DNA of 64,000 nucleotides from an uncultured Elioraea sp. GTDB taxonomy: Bacteria; Pseudomonadota; Alphaproteobacteria; Acetobacterales; Acetobacteraceae. The position numbers and the translations under genes were made by a program. Positions 29,598 to 40,079 of this stretch are shown here, piece by piece. Under the pieces are notes generated by a model. The model was not told where the DNA came from. It worked only from the letters and a program-made list of their open reading frames with translations, and did no database searches. The stretch covers positions 16,213 to 80,212 of the forward strand of contig CALFVI010000038.1 of NCBI GenBank assembly GCA_937928775.1, read 5' to 3'. Each line of letters opens with the position of its first letter. Positions within the stretch are counted from its first letter, which is position 1.

Positions 29598-31181
29598 TCA
29601 GGCGCGACGCACGTTCCAGAACACGGGAATGCCAAAGGGCTGCATCACGCCGGTGATGCTGCGCCGGTGCGCGAGCGGCTGGAAGAACTGACCGAGCGGA
29701 ATATAGGGTACCTCGTCCAGCACGACCTTCTGGATCTCGGCGGCGATCCGCTTCTGCGCCTCGAGATCGGGCGCCTCGAACCAGGCATCGCGCAGCTCCT
29801 CGATGCGCGGGATGTCCGGCCAGCCGGGCCAAGCCTGCGCGCCGGAGCCGCGCATAGCGTGGTGGCCTGCAGGATTGATGTGGTCAAGTCCCGCCCAGTT
29901 GGTGCAGAAGATGTTCCAACCGCCGCGCTCGATCGGCTCGCGCGAGGCGCGCCTCTGCACCACTGTGCCCCAGTCCATCGCCTGGTAATCGACATTGAGG
30001 CCGAGGCGCCGCAACAGGTCGCCCGTCACCTGGCTCAGCGCGGCGAGGGAAGCGATGTCGGTGGTGGCGAGCAGCACAATGCGCTCCCCATTGTAGCCGC
30101 TTTCGCGGATCAGTCGGCGGGCTTCGTTCAGGTCGCCCTGCATGAGATCGAGCCCGACGTCGGTCGCAAGCGGCGTACCAGGCGTGAACACGCCAACTCC
30201 GGTTTTCCAGTACTTCGGATCCGCCCCCATCACCGCGGCCATGTAGTCGGCCTGGTTCACCGCGCGCAGAAGCCCCTGGCGGAACCGCTTGTTGTTCGTC
30301 GGCGCGGTCAGGAAGTTCGGCCGCAGGATTGAGATCGAGCCGAGCGGGTCGGGCGTAAAAATGTTGACGTTGCGGTTGCGTGATAGGATCGGGATGTAAT
30401 CAGCGGTGAGGGTCTCCCACCAATCCACCTCGCCGGATTGGATCGCTGCGGCCGCAGTCGCGAAATCAGGGATGATGTGCCATTCGATGCGGTCGAAATG
30501 AACCACCTTCGGACCGGCAGTGCCTGAGACCGCGCCGGACGCCCGCGGCTGGTAGCCGGCGAACCGCTCGTAGACCACGCGCGACCCGGCGACGAACTCG
30601 TCGCGCTTGAAGGTGAAAGGCCCGGAACCGATGATCTGTTCCGGCCGGATCTGGGTGAAAGCATCCGTCGCCGCGACCCGTTCGGGCATGATGAAACAGA
30701 CGTTCGAAGGCGGTTTCGCCAACGCATCGAGCATCAGGCCGAAGGGCCGCTTCAGGCGGATGCGGAAGCGCCGATCGTCGATCGCCGCCATCTCGTCGGT
30801 AAGTGCGGCAAGCCGGGCACCCATCGCGTCGCGCTTCGCCCAGCGCGCGATGGAGGCGACACAGTCGCGCGCCCGCACGGGCTCGCCGTCGTGAAACCGC
30901 AGCCCCTCGCGCAGCGTGAAGGTCCAGACCTTGCCGTCGCCCTCGACCGTGTGCCCCTCCACCATCTGGGGCTGCGGGCGATACTGCTCGTCGAGGCCGT
31001 AGAGCGTGTCCCAAACGAGGAAACCGTGGTTGCGGCTGACATAGGCCGTCGTCCAGACCGGGTCGACGACCGTGAGGTTGGCGTGCGGGATGAACTTCAG
31101 CGTGCGCGCGGCCTGCGCACGCGGAAGCGAGGGGGCGGCAAGGGTGGCGGCCGCTGCGCCGAGAAAGGTGCGACGCTTCAT
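29598..31181 (-). CDS. Family 5 solute-binding protein of the Dpp-type transporter (copy 1)
   Basis: A 527-residue periplasmic binding protein; Tat/Sec leader MKRRTFLGAAAATLAAPSLP. Motifs match the next copy: LKFIPHANLTVVDPVWTTAY, TLREGLRFHDGEPVRARDC, WHIIPDFATAAAAIQSGEVD and the C-terminal PYIPLGQFFQPLAHRRSITG. It is first among the three paralogues in transcription order and the best preserved. The ligand pocket cannot be read from sequence. An aldehyde dehydrogenase gene lies 66 bases upstream on the same strand. Confidence 0.9.
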   Translation of the reverse strand: MKRRTFLGAAAATLAAPSLPRAQAARTLKFIPHANLTVVDPVWTTAYVSRNHGFLVWDTLYGLDEQYRPQPQMVEGHTVEGDGKVWTFTLREGLRFHDGEPVRARDCVASIARWAKRDAMGARLAALTDEMAAIDDRRFRIRLKRPFGLMLDALAKPPSNVCFIMPERVAATDAFTQIRPEQIIGSGPFTFKRDEFVAGSRVVYERFAGYQPRASGAVSGTAGPKVVHFDRIEWHIIPDFATAAAAIQSGEVDWWETLTADYIPILSRNRNVNIFTPDPLGSISILRPNFLTAPTNNKRFRQGLLRAVNQADYMAAVMGADPKYWKTGVGVFTPGTPLATDVGLDLMQGDLNEARRLIRESGYNGERIVLLATTDIASLAALSQVTGDLLRRLGLNVDYQAMDWGTVVQRRASREPIERGGWNIFCTNWAGLDHINPAGHHAMRGSGAQAWPGWPDIPRIEELRDAWFEAPDLEAQKRIAAEIQKVVLDEVPYIPLGQFFQPLAHRRSITGVMQPFGIPVFWNVRRA

Positions 31182-31247
31182 CGTCCATTCTCCCCGTAGG
31201 CACGGTTCTCCTCAACGTCAGAGCATGACGCGGCCAAGCCGTCCCGT

Positions 31248-32789
31248 CTATGGCGGAAAGTGACCAAAGTCGATCTTCGGCTGATCTTCCGTCTCGATCC
31301 AGACCGCCTTGGGGCGAGTGTAGGCCGCCAGCGCCTCGCGCCCCGAGGATCGACCGTGGCCCGAGGCAGCAAAACCGCCAAAGGGCACCGAGACATGGAT
31401 GGTGCGGTAGCCGTTCACCTACACGGTGCCTGCGCGCAGCGCTGCCGCAACCCGATGCGCGCGCGAAACGTCGCGCGTCCACACACCGGCGGCAAGGCCG
31501 AAGCGCGTGCCGTTGGCAAGCGCGATCGCCCCCGCCTCATCGGCAAAGGGGAGCACCGCAAGCACAGGGCCGAACACCTCCTCCTGCGCGACCTCGGCCT
31601 GCACCGAAGCGGGAGCAAGAATGGTCGGCGCGAGCCAGAACCCCCCTCTTGGCAGGCCGGACGGAGCCGACCCGCCGCAGAGCAGGCGCCCGCCCTCCGC
31701 CACCGCCTGCGCTACCATGCCGCGCACCCTGGCAAACTGGCGCGCATTCGCGATCGGGCCCATCTCGGTCGCCGGGTCGAGAGGGGCGCCGACGACGATC
31801 CGCGCCGCCCCGCAGACGAGGTCGGCGAGGAACCGCTCGAGGATACTCTGCTGAACAAGAAGCCTCGAGCCCGCCACACAGGACTGCCCGCAGCCGGCGA
31901 AGATCGCGGCCTGAGCGCCACGCACCGCCGCCTCCCAGTCGCAGTCGGCGAAGACGATGTTGGCACTCTTGCCGCCGAGTTCGAGCAGCACAGGTATGCC
32001 GCGCTTCGCGCAGGCGACCGACACCGCAGCCCCGCCTTCCGCTCCGCCGACATAGGTCGCCATCGCCACGCTCGCATGGGTCAAGAGCGCCTGCGCTGTG
32101 GTGGCACCCGCTCCGGGCACCACCGTCAGCACGCCGGGGGGCAGACCAGCCCGTTCCGCGAGTGCCGCGAACGCAAGCGAGGTGAGAGGTGAAAGTTCCG
32201 AGGGCTTGAGGATACAGACATTGCCGGCGGCAAGAATGGGCGCGACGTTCCAGCCGGCGGTGAAGAGCGGGGCGTTCCACGGCGTGATCGCGACCACGAT
32301 GCCCTGCGGCTCGTGGGTGACGAGAACCCGATGCGAGGTCGGAACGGGCACCACCCGCCCTTCGAGCTTGTCCGCCCACCCCGCCCAGTAGCGCAACATG
32401 TCGGCCACCGCTGCCACCTCGCGCCGGCAATCGCGGATCGGCTTGCCGCTCGCCGCCGCCTCGAGTTCGGCAAGCGACTCTCCCGCCGCCGCCACGGCCT
32501 CGCCCCACGCCCACAGCAGACGCCCACGCGCCGCGGCCGTCAGCCGCGACCAGACGCGGAACCCCGCCTCCGCCGCCCGCACGGCCTCGGCGGCGAGACG
32601 CGCACCGGCGTCGCGGTAGCGCAGGATCTCCTCGCCGGTCGCAGGGTCGACCAAAGCAATCTCTTCGCCCTCTCCAGAAGCGAGCGACCCTGCGATCCAC
32701 GCGCCGGGAACAGCCCCCTCGCCCATCAGCTCACGCCAGCGCACGAGGGCAATCGCGGGCGACGCGGGCGGTAAGACGGCGTTAGTCAC
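31248..32789 (-). pseudogene. Aldehyde dehydrogenase interrupted by one amber codon
   Basis: From a GTG at 32789 the frame encodes an NAD-dependent aldehyde dehydrogenase: ITPWNAPLFTAGWNVAPIL, ELGGKSANIVF with the catalytic Glu, and GCGQSCVAGSRLLV with the catalytic Cys. At 31419-31421 a TAG stands where homologues have Trp (TVWVNGY), after residue 456. Beyond it the same frame continues with VNGYRTIHVSVPFGG and GHGRSSGREALAAYT to a normal stop at 31248, so 56 further residues are intact. A single G-to-A change explains the break. The lost segment includes the oligomerization strand, so the truncated product is probably inactive. The start overlaps the upstream dehydrogenase stop by 8 bases. 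Confidence 0.85.
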
Positions 32790-33639
32790 CCCGTGGCTCC
32801 TCGATCAAAGCGGCAGGCACGCGGTTGAAATCGGCCACATCGGGTACGGCGCTCGCCAGCCAGCGCCGCACCGCCTCGAGAACGAGCCCCTCGCTCAGCC
32901 CAACCTCCGCCGCAAGCGCGGCCGCCAGCTGCAGGTCCTTGCGCATCAGCCCGGCGGTGAAACCGGAATCGAACCGGCCCGAGAGGATCCAGCGGGGCAG
33001 GTTCACCTCCGTCGCCGCCGACCGCCCCGAAGCGCCATTGATCGCCTCTAGCGCACGCGCGGGCTCGACCCCGGCACGACGCGCGAGCGCCATCACCTCC
33101 GCCGCTGCGATCAGGTTCGCACCCAGGAGGAGGTTGTTGGCGAGCTTGGCGACCGCGCCCGCCCCGGGCCCCCCGACATGGACGATGCGCGCGGCGAGAT
33201 CCGCGAGCACAGGGCGGGCGACAGCCAGCGCCTCCGCCTCGCCGCCCGCCATCACCAGAAGCCTTCCCTCCGCAGCGCCGGCAGGACCGCCGGAGACGGG
33301 GGCGTCGATCCAGCCAAGGCCCAAGGCGGCGAAGGGGCCGGCAAGCGCGCGCGGTGTCGCCGGCGCAACCGTGGAGGTGTCCACCACCACCCCGCCCGCG
33401 CGAATTCCGGCAGTCTGCAGCCGTTCCGCCACCGCCCGCACCGCCAAATCGTCTGGCAGCGAGAGCAGGACGACCTCCGCCCCCAAAGCAGCCTCCTCGG
33501 TCAACACAATGCCCGCGGCGTGCGCCTCGTCGCGCCGGCCGAGGGCTGTGTCCCAGCCCCGCACCGCGTGCCCGCGCTCGACCAGCCGGCGTGCCATGGC
33601 ACGCCCCATCCGGCCGAGGCCGATCCCCGCGACATCCAT
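32782..33639 (-). CDS. 3-hydroxyisobutyrate dehydrogenase-family protein
   Basis: A 285-residue beta-hydroxyacid dehydrogenase. The NAD(P) loop is GIGLGRMGRAMARRL, the substrate motif is DAPVSGGPAGAAEG, and the catalytic Lys lies in KLANNLLLGANL. Relatives act on 3-hydroxyisobutyrate, tartronate semialdehyde, L-threonate and similar short hydroxyacids; the exact substrate is not given by these motifs. A GAGGGAACG precedes the ATG. It lies between an SDR and an aldehyde dehydrogenase, which suggests one alcohol-to-acid pathway (inference). Confidence 0.9.
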   Translation of the reverse strand: MDVAGIGLGRMGRAMARRLVERGHAVRGWDTALGRRDEAHAAGIVLTEEAALGAEVVLLSLPDDLAVRAVAERLQTAGIRAGGVVVDTSTVAPATPRALAGPFAALGLGWIDAPVSGGPAGAAEGRLLVMAGGEAEALAVARPVLADLAARIVHVGGPGAGAVAKLANNLLLGANLIAAAEVMALARRAGVEPARALEAINGASGRSAATEVNLPRWILSGRFDSGFTAGLMRKDLQLAAALAAEVGLSEGLVLEAVRRWLASAVPDVADFNRVPAALIEEPRGD

Positions 33640-33646
33640 CGTTCCC

Positions 33647-34387
33647 TCACAGGCACAAGCCGCCGTCCACGCCGATCACCTGGCCGGTGACGTAGGAGGC
33701 CTCGCGCGAGAGGAGGAAGGCGATCACGGCTGCCACTTCGTCGGGTTCGCCCCTGCGGCCCATCGGGATCTCGAGCTCCACCGGCTGGCCCGGCGGCAAG
33801 GCGGAGGGGACGCGCTGGTCCTTGCGGATAAAGCCGGGCACGACCGCGTTCGCGGTTGCCCCGCGCGGAGCGAGGGCGACAGCAAGCGAGCGCACCAGCG
33901 CCTCGAGGGCGGACTTGGCGGCGGCGGAGGCCGGGAACTGCGGCAGGCGCGGCCGCATCGCGTGCGCGACGAAGGAGCCCACCGCGACCACCCGCCCGCC
34001 TTCGCCGAGATGGGGCAGCGCCGCCTCGGCCATGGCGGCGAACGCCCGCGCGATCGGGGCAAACGAACCGTCCAGTCGTGCGGGCGCGAGCGACCCCCAA
34101 GGCGTCGGGTCGGAGAAGCCGGCGTTGGCGACGAGGCCGTCCAGCCGACCGAAGCGGTTACGGCAGGTGCCGATCAGCGCCGGTGCGACGGCAGGATCGG
34201 CGAGATCGCCCAGAACCGTCTCGACACGCGCACCCGCCGTCTCGGCCGCGGCAGCGACCCGCTGCAGCCGGTCCGCGCTGGCTCGTGTGTGCAGGACAAG
34301 GGCGACGCCCGGGCGGGAGAGGCGGACCGCGGTCGCCGCCCCGATGCCGCTCGCCGCCCCGGTGATCACGATCGCGCGCTCGACCAT
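33647..34387 (-). CDS. Short-chain dehydrogenase/reductase lacking the catalytic Tyr
   Basis: A 246-residue Rossmann-fold SDR: cofactor loop ITGAASGIGAATAVRL, VANAGFSDPTP in place of NAG, and GQVIGVDGGLCL at the C terminus. In the active-site helix the usual YxxxK appears as SAAAK (in FPASAAAKSALEAL), so the Tyr four residues before the Lys is Ser. The Ser of the triad is in VAVGSFVAHAM. Such proteins may be inactive or act through another group. The ATG at 34387 is preferred to the GTG one codon upstream. First gene of the minus-strand catabolic series. Confidence 0.85.
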   Translation of the reverse strand: MVERAIVITGAASGIGAATAVRLSRPGVALVLHTRASADRLQRVAAAAETAGARVETVLGDLADPAVAPALIGTCRNRFGRLDGLVANAGFSDPTPWGSLAPARLDGSFAPIARAFAAMAEAALPHLGEGGRVVAVGSFVAHAMRPRLPQFPASAAAKSALEALVRSLAVALAPRGATANAVVPGFIRKDQRVPSALPPGQPVELEIPMGRRGEPDEVAAVIAFLLSREASYVTGQVIGVDGGLCL

Positions 34388-34472
34388 CACGGGCGAAGCT
34401 AGGCCGGAACGGAGGACGGTGGTAGCGGGGCAGACGCGATGGCGTGATCGTCGCCCCTGGTTCCGTTGAGCG

Positions 34473-34493
34473 GCCGCCCTGCTATAGGGCGGC
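34473..34493. repeat. Perfect 8-bp inverted repeat upstream of the phosphoesterase gene
   Basis: GCCGCCCT (34473-34480) and AGGGCGGC (34486-34493) flank GCTAT, 20 bases before the ATG at 34513. The centre contains TATAGG, which could act as a -10 element overlapped by an operator. No matching -35 was found. Confidence 0.4.
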
Positions 34494-34512
34494 GGTCGTC
34501 GGAGGTCGGTCG

Positions 34513-35337
34513 ATGTTCAGCGTCGTTCAGGTGTCGGACAGCCACGTCTCGCTGCGCCTGCCCCGCTTCAACGCGAACTGGGAGGCCGCGGTGGCCGCGG
34601 TGAACCGGCTTTCGCCCGATCTCGTCGTGCACACAGGCGATGCAACTCTGGATGGTGCGGATTCGGAGGAGGACTGCGCTTTCGCTGCCCGCAGCCTCGC
34701 CGCCCTTTCGGCTCCCGTGCGGATCGTGCCCGGCAATCACGACGTGGGCGACGGGAGGTCGCGCAGCCAGCCCGCGACCCGGGATCGCCTGGCGCGGTTC
34801 GAGCGTCATTTCGGCCCAGCCCTCTGGACGGAGGACCGGCCGGGGTGGCGTCTGATCGGGCTAAACAGCCAGGCGTTGGGCGCGGGAGACGGGCTCGATC
34901 ACGCCGTGGCGGAGGCCATCGCGGAGGCTTTGCGAAGCCTCGGCGATCGCCGGATGGCGGTGTTTTTGCACAAGCCGGCGCTCATCACGGCGTTGGAGGA
35001 AGGCGAGGTCGGCTACTGGGCGGTGCCGCCTGAAGCACGCGGCCCCCTCGCCGCCCTGCTCACCCACCCCGCGTTGCGCCTCTTGGCTTCCGGGCATCTC
35101 CACGTCGCGCGGCTCTCCGCCTTCGGCCCCGCCACCCTCGCCTGGTGCCCGGCGACGGGGTTTTTGGTCGGCGAGAAGCTTTTGCCGGACGCGCAGGGCG
35201 GGATGCGCCAGCTCGGCCTGATGCGCCACGTGTTCCGCGAGGATCGGGTCGAGACGGAGATCCTCGCCATTCCCGAGGCGGAACCGATCGAGATCGATTC
35301 CTTCGTCGACGAGATCTATCCCCCGGAAAAGGGCTGA
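34513..35337 (+). CDS. Calcineurin-like metallophosphoesterase
   Basis: A 274-residue phosphoesterase with all metal motifs of the class III cyclase/CpdA-like group: QVSDSHVS (D-x-H), HTGDATLDG (GD), VPGNHDVGD (GNH[D]), FLHKPALI and SGHLHVARL (GHxH). These enzymes split phosphodiesters such as cAMP or phospholipid head groups; the ligand is unknown. GGAGG lies 9 bases before the ATG. It is the first gene of a plus-strand set with a GtrA-type protein and a glycosyltransferase. Confidence 0.88.
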   Translation: MFSVVQVSDSHVSLRLPRFNANWEAAVAAVNRLSPDLVVHTGDATLDGADSEEDCAFAARSLAALSAPVRIVPGNHDVGDGRSRSQPATRDRLARFERHFGPALWTEDRPGWRLIGLNSQALGAGDGLDHAVAEAIAEALRSLGDRRMAVFLHKPALITALEEGEVGYWAVPPEARGPLAALLTHPALRLLASGHLHVARLSAFGPATLAWCPATGFLVGEKLLPDAQGGMRQLGLMRHVFREDRVETEILAIPEAEPIEIDSFVDEIYPPEKG

Positions 35338-35338
35338 G

Positions 35339-35800
35339 GTGCGCGTGACGTCGACCCCGCCCTCGCCCGCTGCGCCATCACGCGGCATCGCCGGCCCGCT
35401 GCCGCTGGCGGCACAGGTCCTGCGGTTCGGCGTCATCGGCAGCCTTGGCTTCCTGGTCGATACGGCGACCGTGTACGCGGCGCATTTCGGCTTGGGCCTC
35501 GGGCTTTATGTCGCCGGCGTGCTCGGCTTTCTGGTCGCTGCCAGCTTCACCTGGGCGATGAACAGGCGCTTCACCTTCCCCGAGGCGCGAGGAGAGGCGC
35601 GCGGGCGGCAATGGGCACGCTTCGTCGCCACGCAGACGCTCGGATTTCTGGTCAACCGCGGCACCTATGCCGGGCTGGTCGCCTTCGTTGCTGTCGCGCG
35701 TGAACACCCCGTCCTGGCCGTCGCTGCAGGCTCGCTTGCGGGCATGGCGCTGAACTTCCTCACCGCCCGCACCATCGCCTTCCGCGCAGGGGGTGCATGA
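35339..35800 (+). CDS. GtrA-family membrane protein
   Basis: A 153-residue protein with four membrane segments: VLRFGVIGSLGFLVDTATVY, AGVLGFLVAASFTWAMNRRFTF, FVATQTLGFLVNRGTYAGLV and AAGSLAGMALNFLTARTIAF. GtrA proteins are thought to help flip or channel undecaprenyl-phosphate-linked sugars for surface glycosylation. It starts with GTG one base after the phosphoesterase stop (a second GTG at 35345 is possible) and overlaps the glycosyltransferase gene by 4 bases. Confidence 0.9.
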   Translation: MRVTSTPPSPAAPSRGIAGPLPLAAQVLRFGVIGSLGFLVDTATVYAAHFGLGLGLYVAGVLGFLVAASFTWAMNRRFTFPEARGEARGRQWARFVATQTLGFLVNRGTYAGLVAFVAVAREHPVLAVAAGSLAGMALNFLTARTIAFRAGGA

Positions 35801-36728
35801 CTGCCCCCCCTGCCCGCCTCGCAGGCGAGGTCGCGGCTGCGCCGCGCATTGCCGTCCTCATTCCCTGTTTCAACGAGGCAGCGGCGATCGCAACGGTGGT
35901 GCGGGACTTCCGCGCCGCTCTGCCGGACGCAATCGTCTACGTCTACGACAACAACTCGACAGACGGCACGGCGGAGGTCGCGCGCGCCGCCGGGGCGGTG
36001 GTGCGGCGCGAGCCGCTGCAGGGCAAAGGCAACGTGATCCGCCGCATGTTCGCCGACATCGAGGCGGACTTCTACGTGCTGGTCGACGGCGACGCCACCT
36101 ACGACGCCGCGGCCGCCCCTGCGATGCTTGAACGCGCGTGCCAGGAAGGCCTCGACATGGTTACCGGCGTGCGGGTGGCCGAAGGCGGGGCCGCCTATCG
36201 CCGCGGCCACCGCTTCGGCAACCGCCTGCTCACCGGCCTGGTTGCGTTCGTCTTTGGCAACCGCGTCAGCGACATGCTCTCCGGCTACCGCGTCTTCTCG
36301 CGCCGCTTCGTCAAGAGCTTTCCCGCCCTTGCCTCAGGGTTCGAGACAGAGACGGAGTTCACCGTGCATGCGCTCGAGCTCGCGATGCCGATCGGCGAAG
36401 TGCCGGTGCGCTATCGCGAACGCCCCGCCGGCACGGCGAGCAAGCTGAACACGATCCGCGATGGCGTGCGGATCCTGCGCACCATCGTCCAGCTCGTGAA
36501 GGAGGAGCGCCCCCTTCCCTTCTTCTCGATCGCCGCTGGCCTCCTGTTCCTGTTCGGGGTTCTGCTGTTCTGGCCTGTGCTCCTGACGTACCTGGAGACG
36601 GGGTTTGTACCACGGCTGCCCACCGCCATTCTGTCGCTTGGCCTCGTGCTTCTGTCCTTCCTCTCGCTCGCCTGCGGGCTGATCCTTGACACGGTGACGC
36701 GCGGACGGCGGGAAGCGAAACGCATCGC

Positions 36729-37757
<1,029 letters not shown>

Positions 37758-38250
37758 GGTTCGGCTAGTTTCCGTTGCGAGGATAGCTCACCACCGCAGC
37801 CGCGAGCCGGTGCCGAAGTCCACGATTGGGCGAAACGCGCGACAAAGCCCGCTCCGGTCGCGGCGGGGTGGCCAGGCGATGCCGATGAGGCCGAGTGCGC
37901 GTGCACCGAGACGCGGCTGCTGATCGCCCTTCCGCAGCCCCCCGGCGGCGCAGGCCGGCGCCGGGATGGTCGCGTCGAAGGGCGCAACCTCGGCGATTCG
38001 CCGCGAGAGGGTCGCGGCCTAGGGAAGGGCTCCGTCATCGAACCGGCACGGTGCGATGCGCCACACGGCACAGCAAGAGTGCCGCATTGCGCGGCAGCTT
38101 GCCTCTCCGAAAGGCAAAGGGGCGGCACGCGAGCCAGCTTGATGTGCCCCCTCGCGCGCAGCACCTTTGCATTCCATTTGCATGCCGCGAAATGGTTGCC
38201 CACGCGCGACCGACCGGCACAGGATCTCAACGGGAACGGGAGACGAAGCG
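37758..38250. other. 493-base divergent intergenic region
   Basis: Between galE and the NMT1-type binding protein. No complete gene was found. A minus-strand frame from about 37925 to a TGA near 37792 (ending DFGTGSRLRW) has protein-like composition but no recognisable family or start, and could be the tail of a lost gene. The part nearest 38166 contains a direct repeat listed separately. No TPP or other riboswitch consensus was recognised. Confidence 0.4.
38166..38183. repeat. TTTGCAT direct repeat, 11-bp period
   Basis: TTTGCAT occurs at 38166-38172 and 38177-38183, one helical turn apart, in an AT-richer patch 68 bases before the NMT1-type gene. A candidate operator for the downstream transporter operon. 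Confidence 0.4.
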
Positions 38251-39267
38251 ATGACGATGATGAAGTGGCGGATCGATCGGCGGCGCGCCCTCGGCCTCAT
38301 CGGCGGCGCCGCCTTGGTTCCGGTGCCAAATGCGCGCGTCAATGCCCAAATGCTCGACAAGGTGTCGTTCCAGACCAATTGGAGAGCCCAGGCCGAGCAC
38401 GGCGGCTACTATCAGGCGGTCGCTGCCGGCATCTATCGCCGCTACGGCATCGACTGCGACCTGCGCATGGGCGGGCCGCAGCAGAATCCCGGCCAGCTCC
38501 TGCTTGCCGGACGGGTCGACATGATCATGTCAGGCGGCTTTTCGGCCCTCAACTACGTGCGCGAGGGCCTGCCCTTCCTCTGCATCGCCGCCATCATGCA
38601 AAAGGATCCCCAGATCCTGATGACGCACGAGGGCAACGGCATCAACAGCTTCGAGGACATGCGCGGGCGGCCGATCCTCGTTGGCGCGGTCGGGCGCGTC
38701 ACCTACTGGCCGTTTCTGCGGGCGAAGTTCGGCTTCACCGATGACCAGATCCGCCCCTACACGTTCAATCTGGCGCCCTTCCTGCAGGACAGGATGGCGA
38801 TCCAGCAGGGCTTCCTCTCCTCCGAACCTTATGCCGCGCAGCAGGCAGGGGCGAAACCGAAGGTGTTCCTGATCGCCGACGCCGGATTCGAGAACTACCA
38901 GACCACGATCGACGTCTCCCGCCGCATGATCACGGAGAAGCGGGATCTTGTACAGCGCTTTGTCAACGCCACCATCGAGGGCTGGTCGCAATATATGCGG
39001 CGGCAGGACATCGAGGCGGCGAATCGCCTCATCATGCGGGATAATCCGGAGATGACGCAGGACAAGATCGACTACGCAATCGATGTGATGAACCGCCACG
39101 GCATCGTCATCTCCGGCGACGCCGAACGGCTGGGCATCGGGGCGATGACGGACGAACGCTGGGAGCGTTTCTACACCACGATGGCGAATGCCGGCATCTA
39201 TCCGCAGGGGATGGCCTTCCGAAACGCTTACACGCTCGAGTTCGTCAACAAGCGGGTTGGGCTCTGA
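38251..39267 (+). CDS. NMT1/THI5-like periplasmic binding protein
   Basis: A 338-residue binding protein related to ThiY/SsuA. A twin-arginine-like leader (DRRRALGLIGGAALVPV) is followed by QTNWRAQAEHGGYYQAVAAG, the motif typical of THI5-like pyrimidine-precursor binders, then SGGFSALNYVREGLPF and FLSSEPYAAQQAGAKPKVF. The family includes receptors for formylaminopyrimidine, hydroxymethylpyrimidine and other aromatics. GGGAGACG precedes the ATG. First gene of a four-gene operon with an ATPase, permease and cytosine deaminase-like enzyme, pointing to a pyrimidine-type ligand (inference). Confidence 0.9.
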   Translation: MTMMKWRIDRRRALGLIGGAALVPVPNARVNAQMLDKVSFQTNWRAQAEHGGYYQAVAAGIYRRYGIDCDLRMGGPQQNPGQLLLAGRVDMIMSGGFSALNYVREGLPFLCIAAIMQKDPQILMTHEGNGINSFEDMRGRPILVGAVGRVTYWPFLRAKFGFTDDQIRPYTFNLAPFLQDRMAIQQGFLSSEPYAAQQAGAKPKVFLIADAGFENYQTTIDVSRRMITEKRDLVQRFVNATIEGWSQYMRRQDIEAANRLIMRDNPEMTQDKIDYAIDVMNRHGIVISGDAERLGIGAMTDERWERFYTTMANAGIYPQGMAFRNAYTLEFVNKRVGL

Positions 39268-40079
39268 CCACGACGACGACAACGGCTGCGGCCGAGTGGG
39301 CGGCGCAGACGCCCCGTCCACTGGTTCGTCTGCGCGGGGTGGAGAAGCGCTTCAGGAACGGCACGCTCGCGCTTCGCGGTGTTGATCTCGACATCGGCCG
39401 CGGCGATTTCCTCTCCCTTCTGGGCCCCTCGGGGTGCGGCAAATCCACTCTGCTGCGGATCCTGGCCGGCTTGATTGAACCGTCTGCCGGTTCGCTCGAT
39501 TGGCCGATGGCGGTGCACGACTCGCGCGGGGCAGCGAAGCCGAAGCTTGGCTTCGTCTTCCAGGAGCCGACTTTGCTGCCGTGGGCGACGGCGCTTGCCA
39601 ACGTCGCTCTTCCCTTGCGCCTCGAGGGCATGGCGCGGTCGGAGCGGGAGCACCGCGCCGCCACCGCCCTGGCGCGGGTCGGTTTGGCTGGGTTCGAAAC
39701 GGCCTATCCACGCGCCCTGTCAGGGGGCATGAAGATGCGCGTTTCCATCGCGCGCGCCCTCGTCACCAGCCCCGACATCCTGCTGATGGACGAGCCCTTC
39801 GCCGCGCTCGATGAGATCACCCGCTTCCGCCTCAACAACGACCTTCTCTCGATCTGGCAGGAGGCCGGCTTCACCGTGGTCTTCGTCACCCACTCCGTCT
39901 TCGAGAGCGTCTATCTCTCCGAACGCGTCGTCGTGATGGCTGCGCGTCCTGGGCGCGTGGTGCGCGAGATCGCGATTGCAGCACCCTATCCGCGCGACGA
40001 GGCCTTCCGCACCTCGGCCGAGTACGCGGCCCTCTGCCGCACGGTGAGCCTCTGCCTCGGCGAGGCGATCGCGGCATGA
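39264..40079 (+). CDS. NMT1-type ABC transporter ATPase (SsuB/TauB-like), probable CTG start
   Basis: An ABC ATPase with Walker A GPSGCGKSTLLRILAG, Q-loop FVFQEPTLLPWATAL, signature ALSGGMKMRVSIARAL, Walker B LLMDEPFAALDE and switch VTHSVFESVYLSERV. The first ATG/GTG/TTG is a GTG at 39339, but that start removes the first beta strand of the fold (LVRLRGVEKRF). The in-frame CTG at 39264 overlaps the stop of the binding-protein gene as CTGA, just like the ATGA junctions elsewhere in this operon, and gives a normal N terminus of 271 residues. I therefore prefer 39264; 39339 is the conventional alternative. Confidence 0.82.
   Translation: MTTTTTTAAAEWAAQTPRPLVRLRGVEKRFRNGTLALRGVDLDIGRGDFLSLLGPSGCGKSTLLRILAGLIEPSAGSLDWPMAVHDSRGAAKPKLGFVFQEPTLLPWATALANVALPLRLEGMARSEREHRAATALARVGLAGFETAYPRALSGGMKMRVSIARALVTSPDILLMDEPFAALDEITRFRLNNDLLSIWQEAGFTVVFVTHSVFESVYLSERVVVMAARPGRVVREIAIAAPYPRDEAFRTSAEYAALCRTVSLCLGEAIAA

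Noticed and set aside
37758..38250. TPP riboswitch in front of the NMT1-type transporter
   Set aside because: None of the conserved TPP aptamer segments (CUGAGA, GAUC-N-UAAUACC) is present.
39690..39700. tRNA T-arm-like GGTTCGAAAC
   Set aside because: It lies inside the ABC ATPase coding frame and no other tRNA arms can be formed around it.
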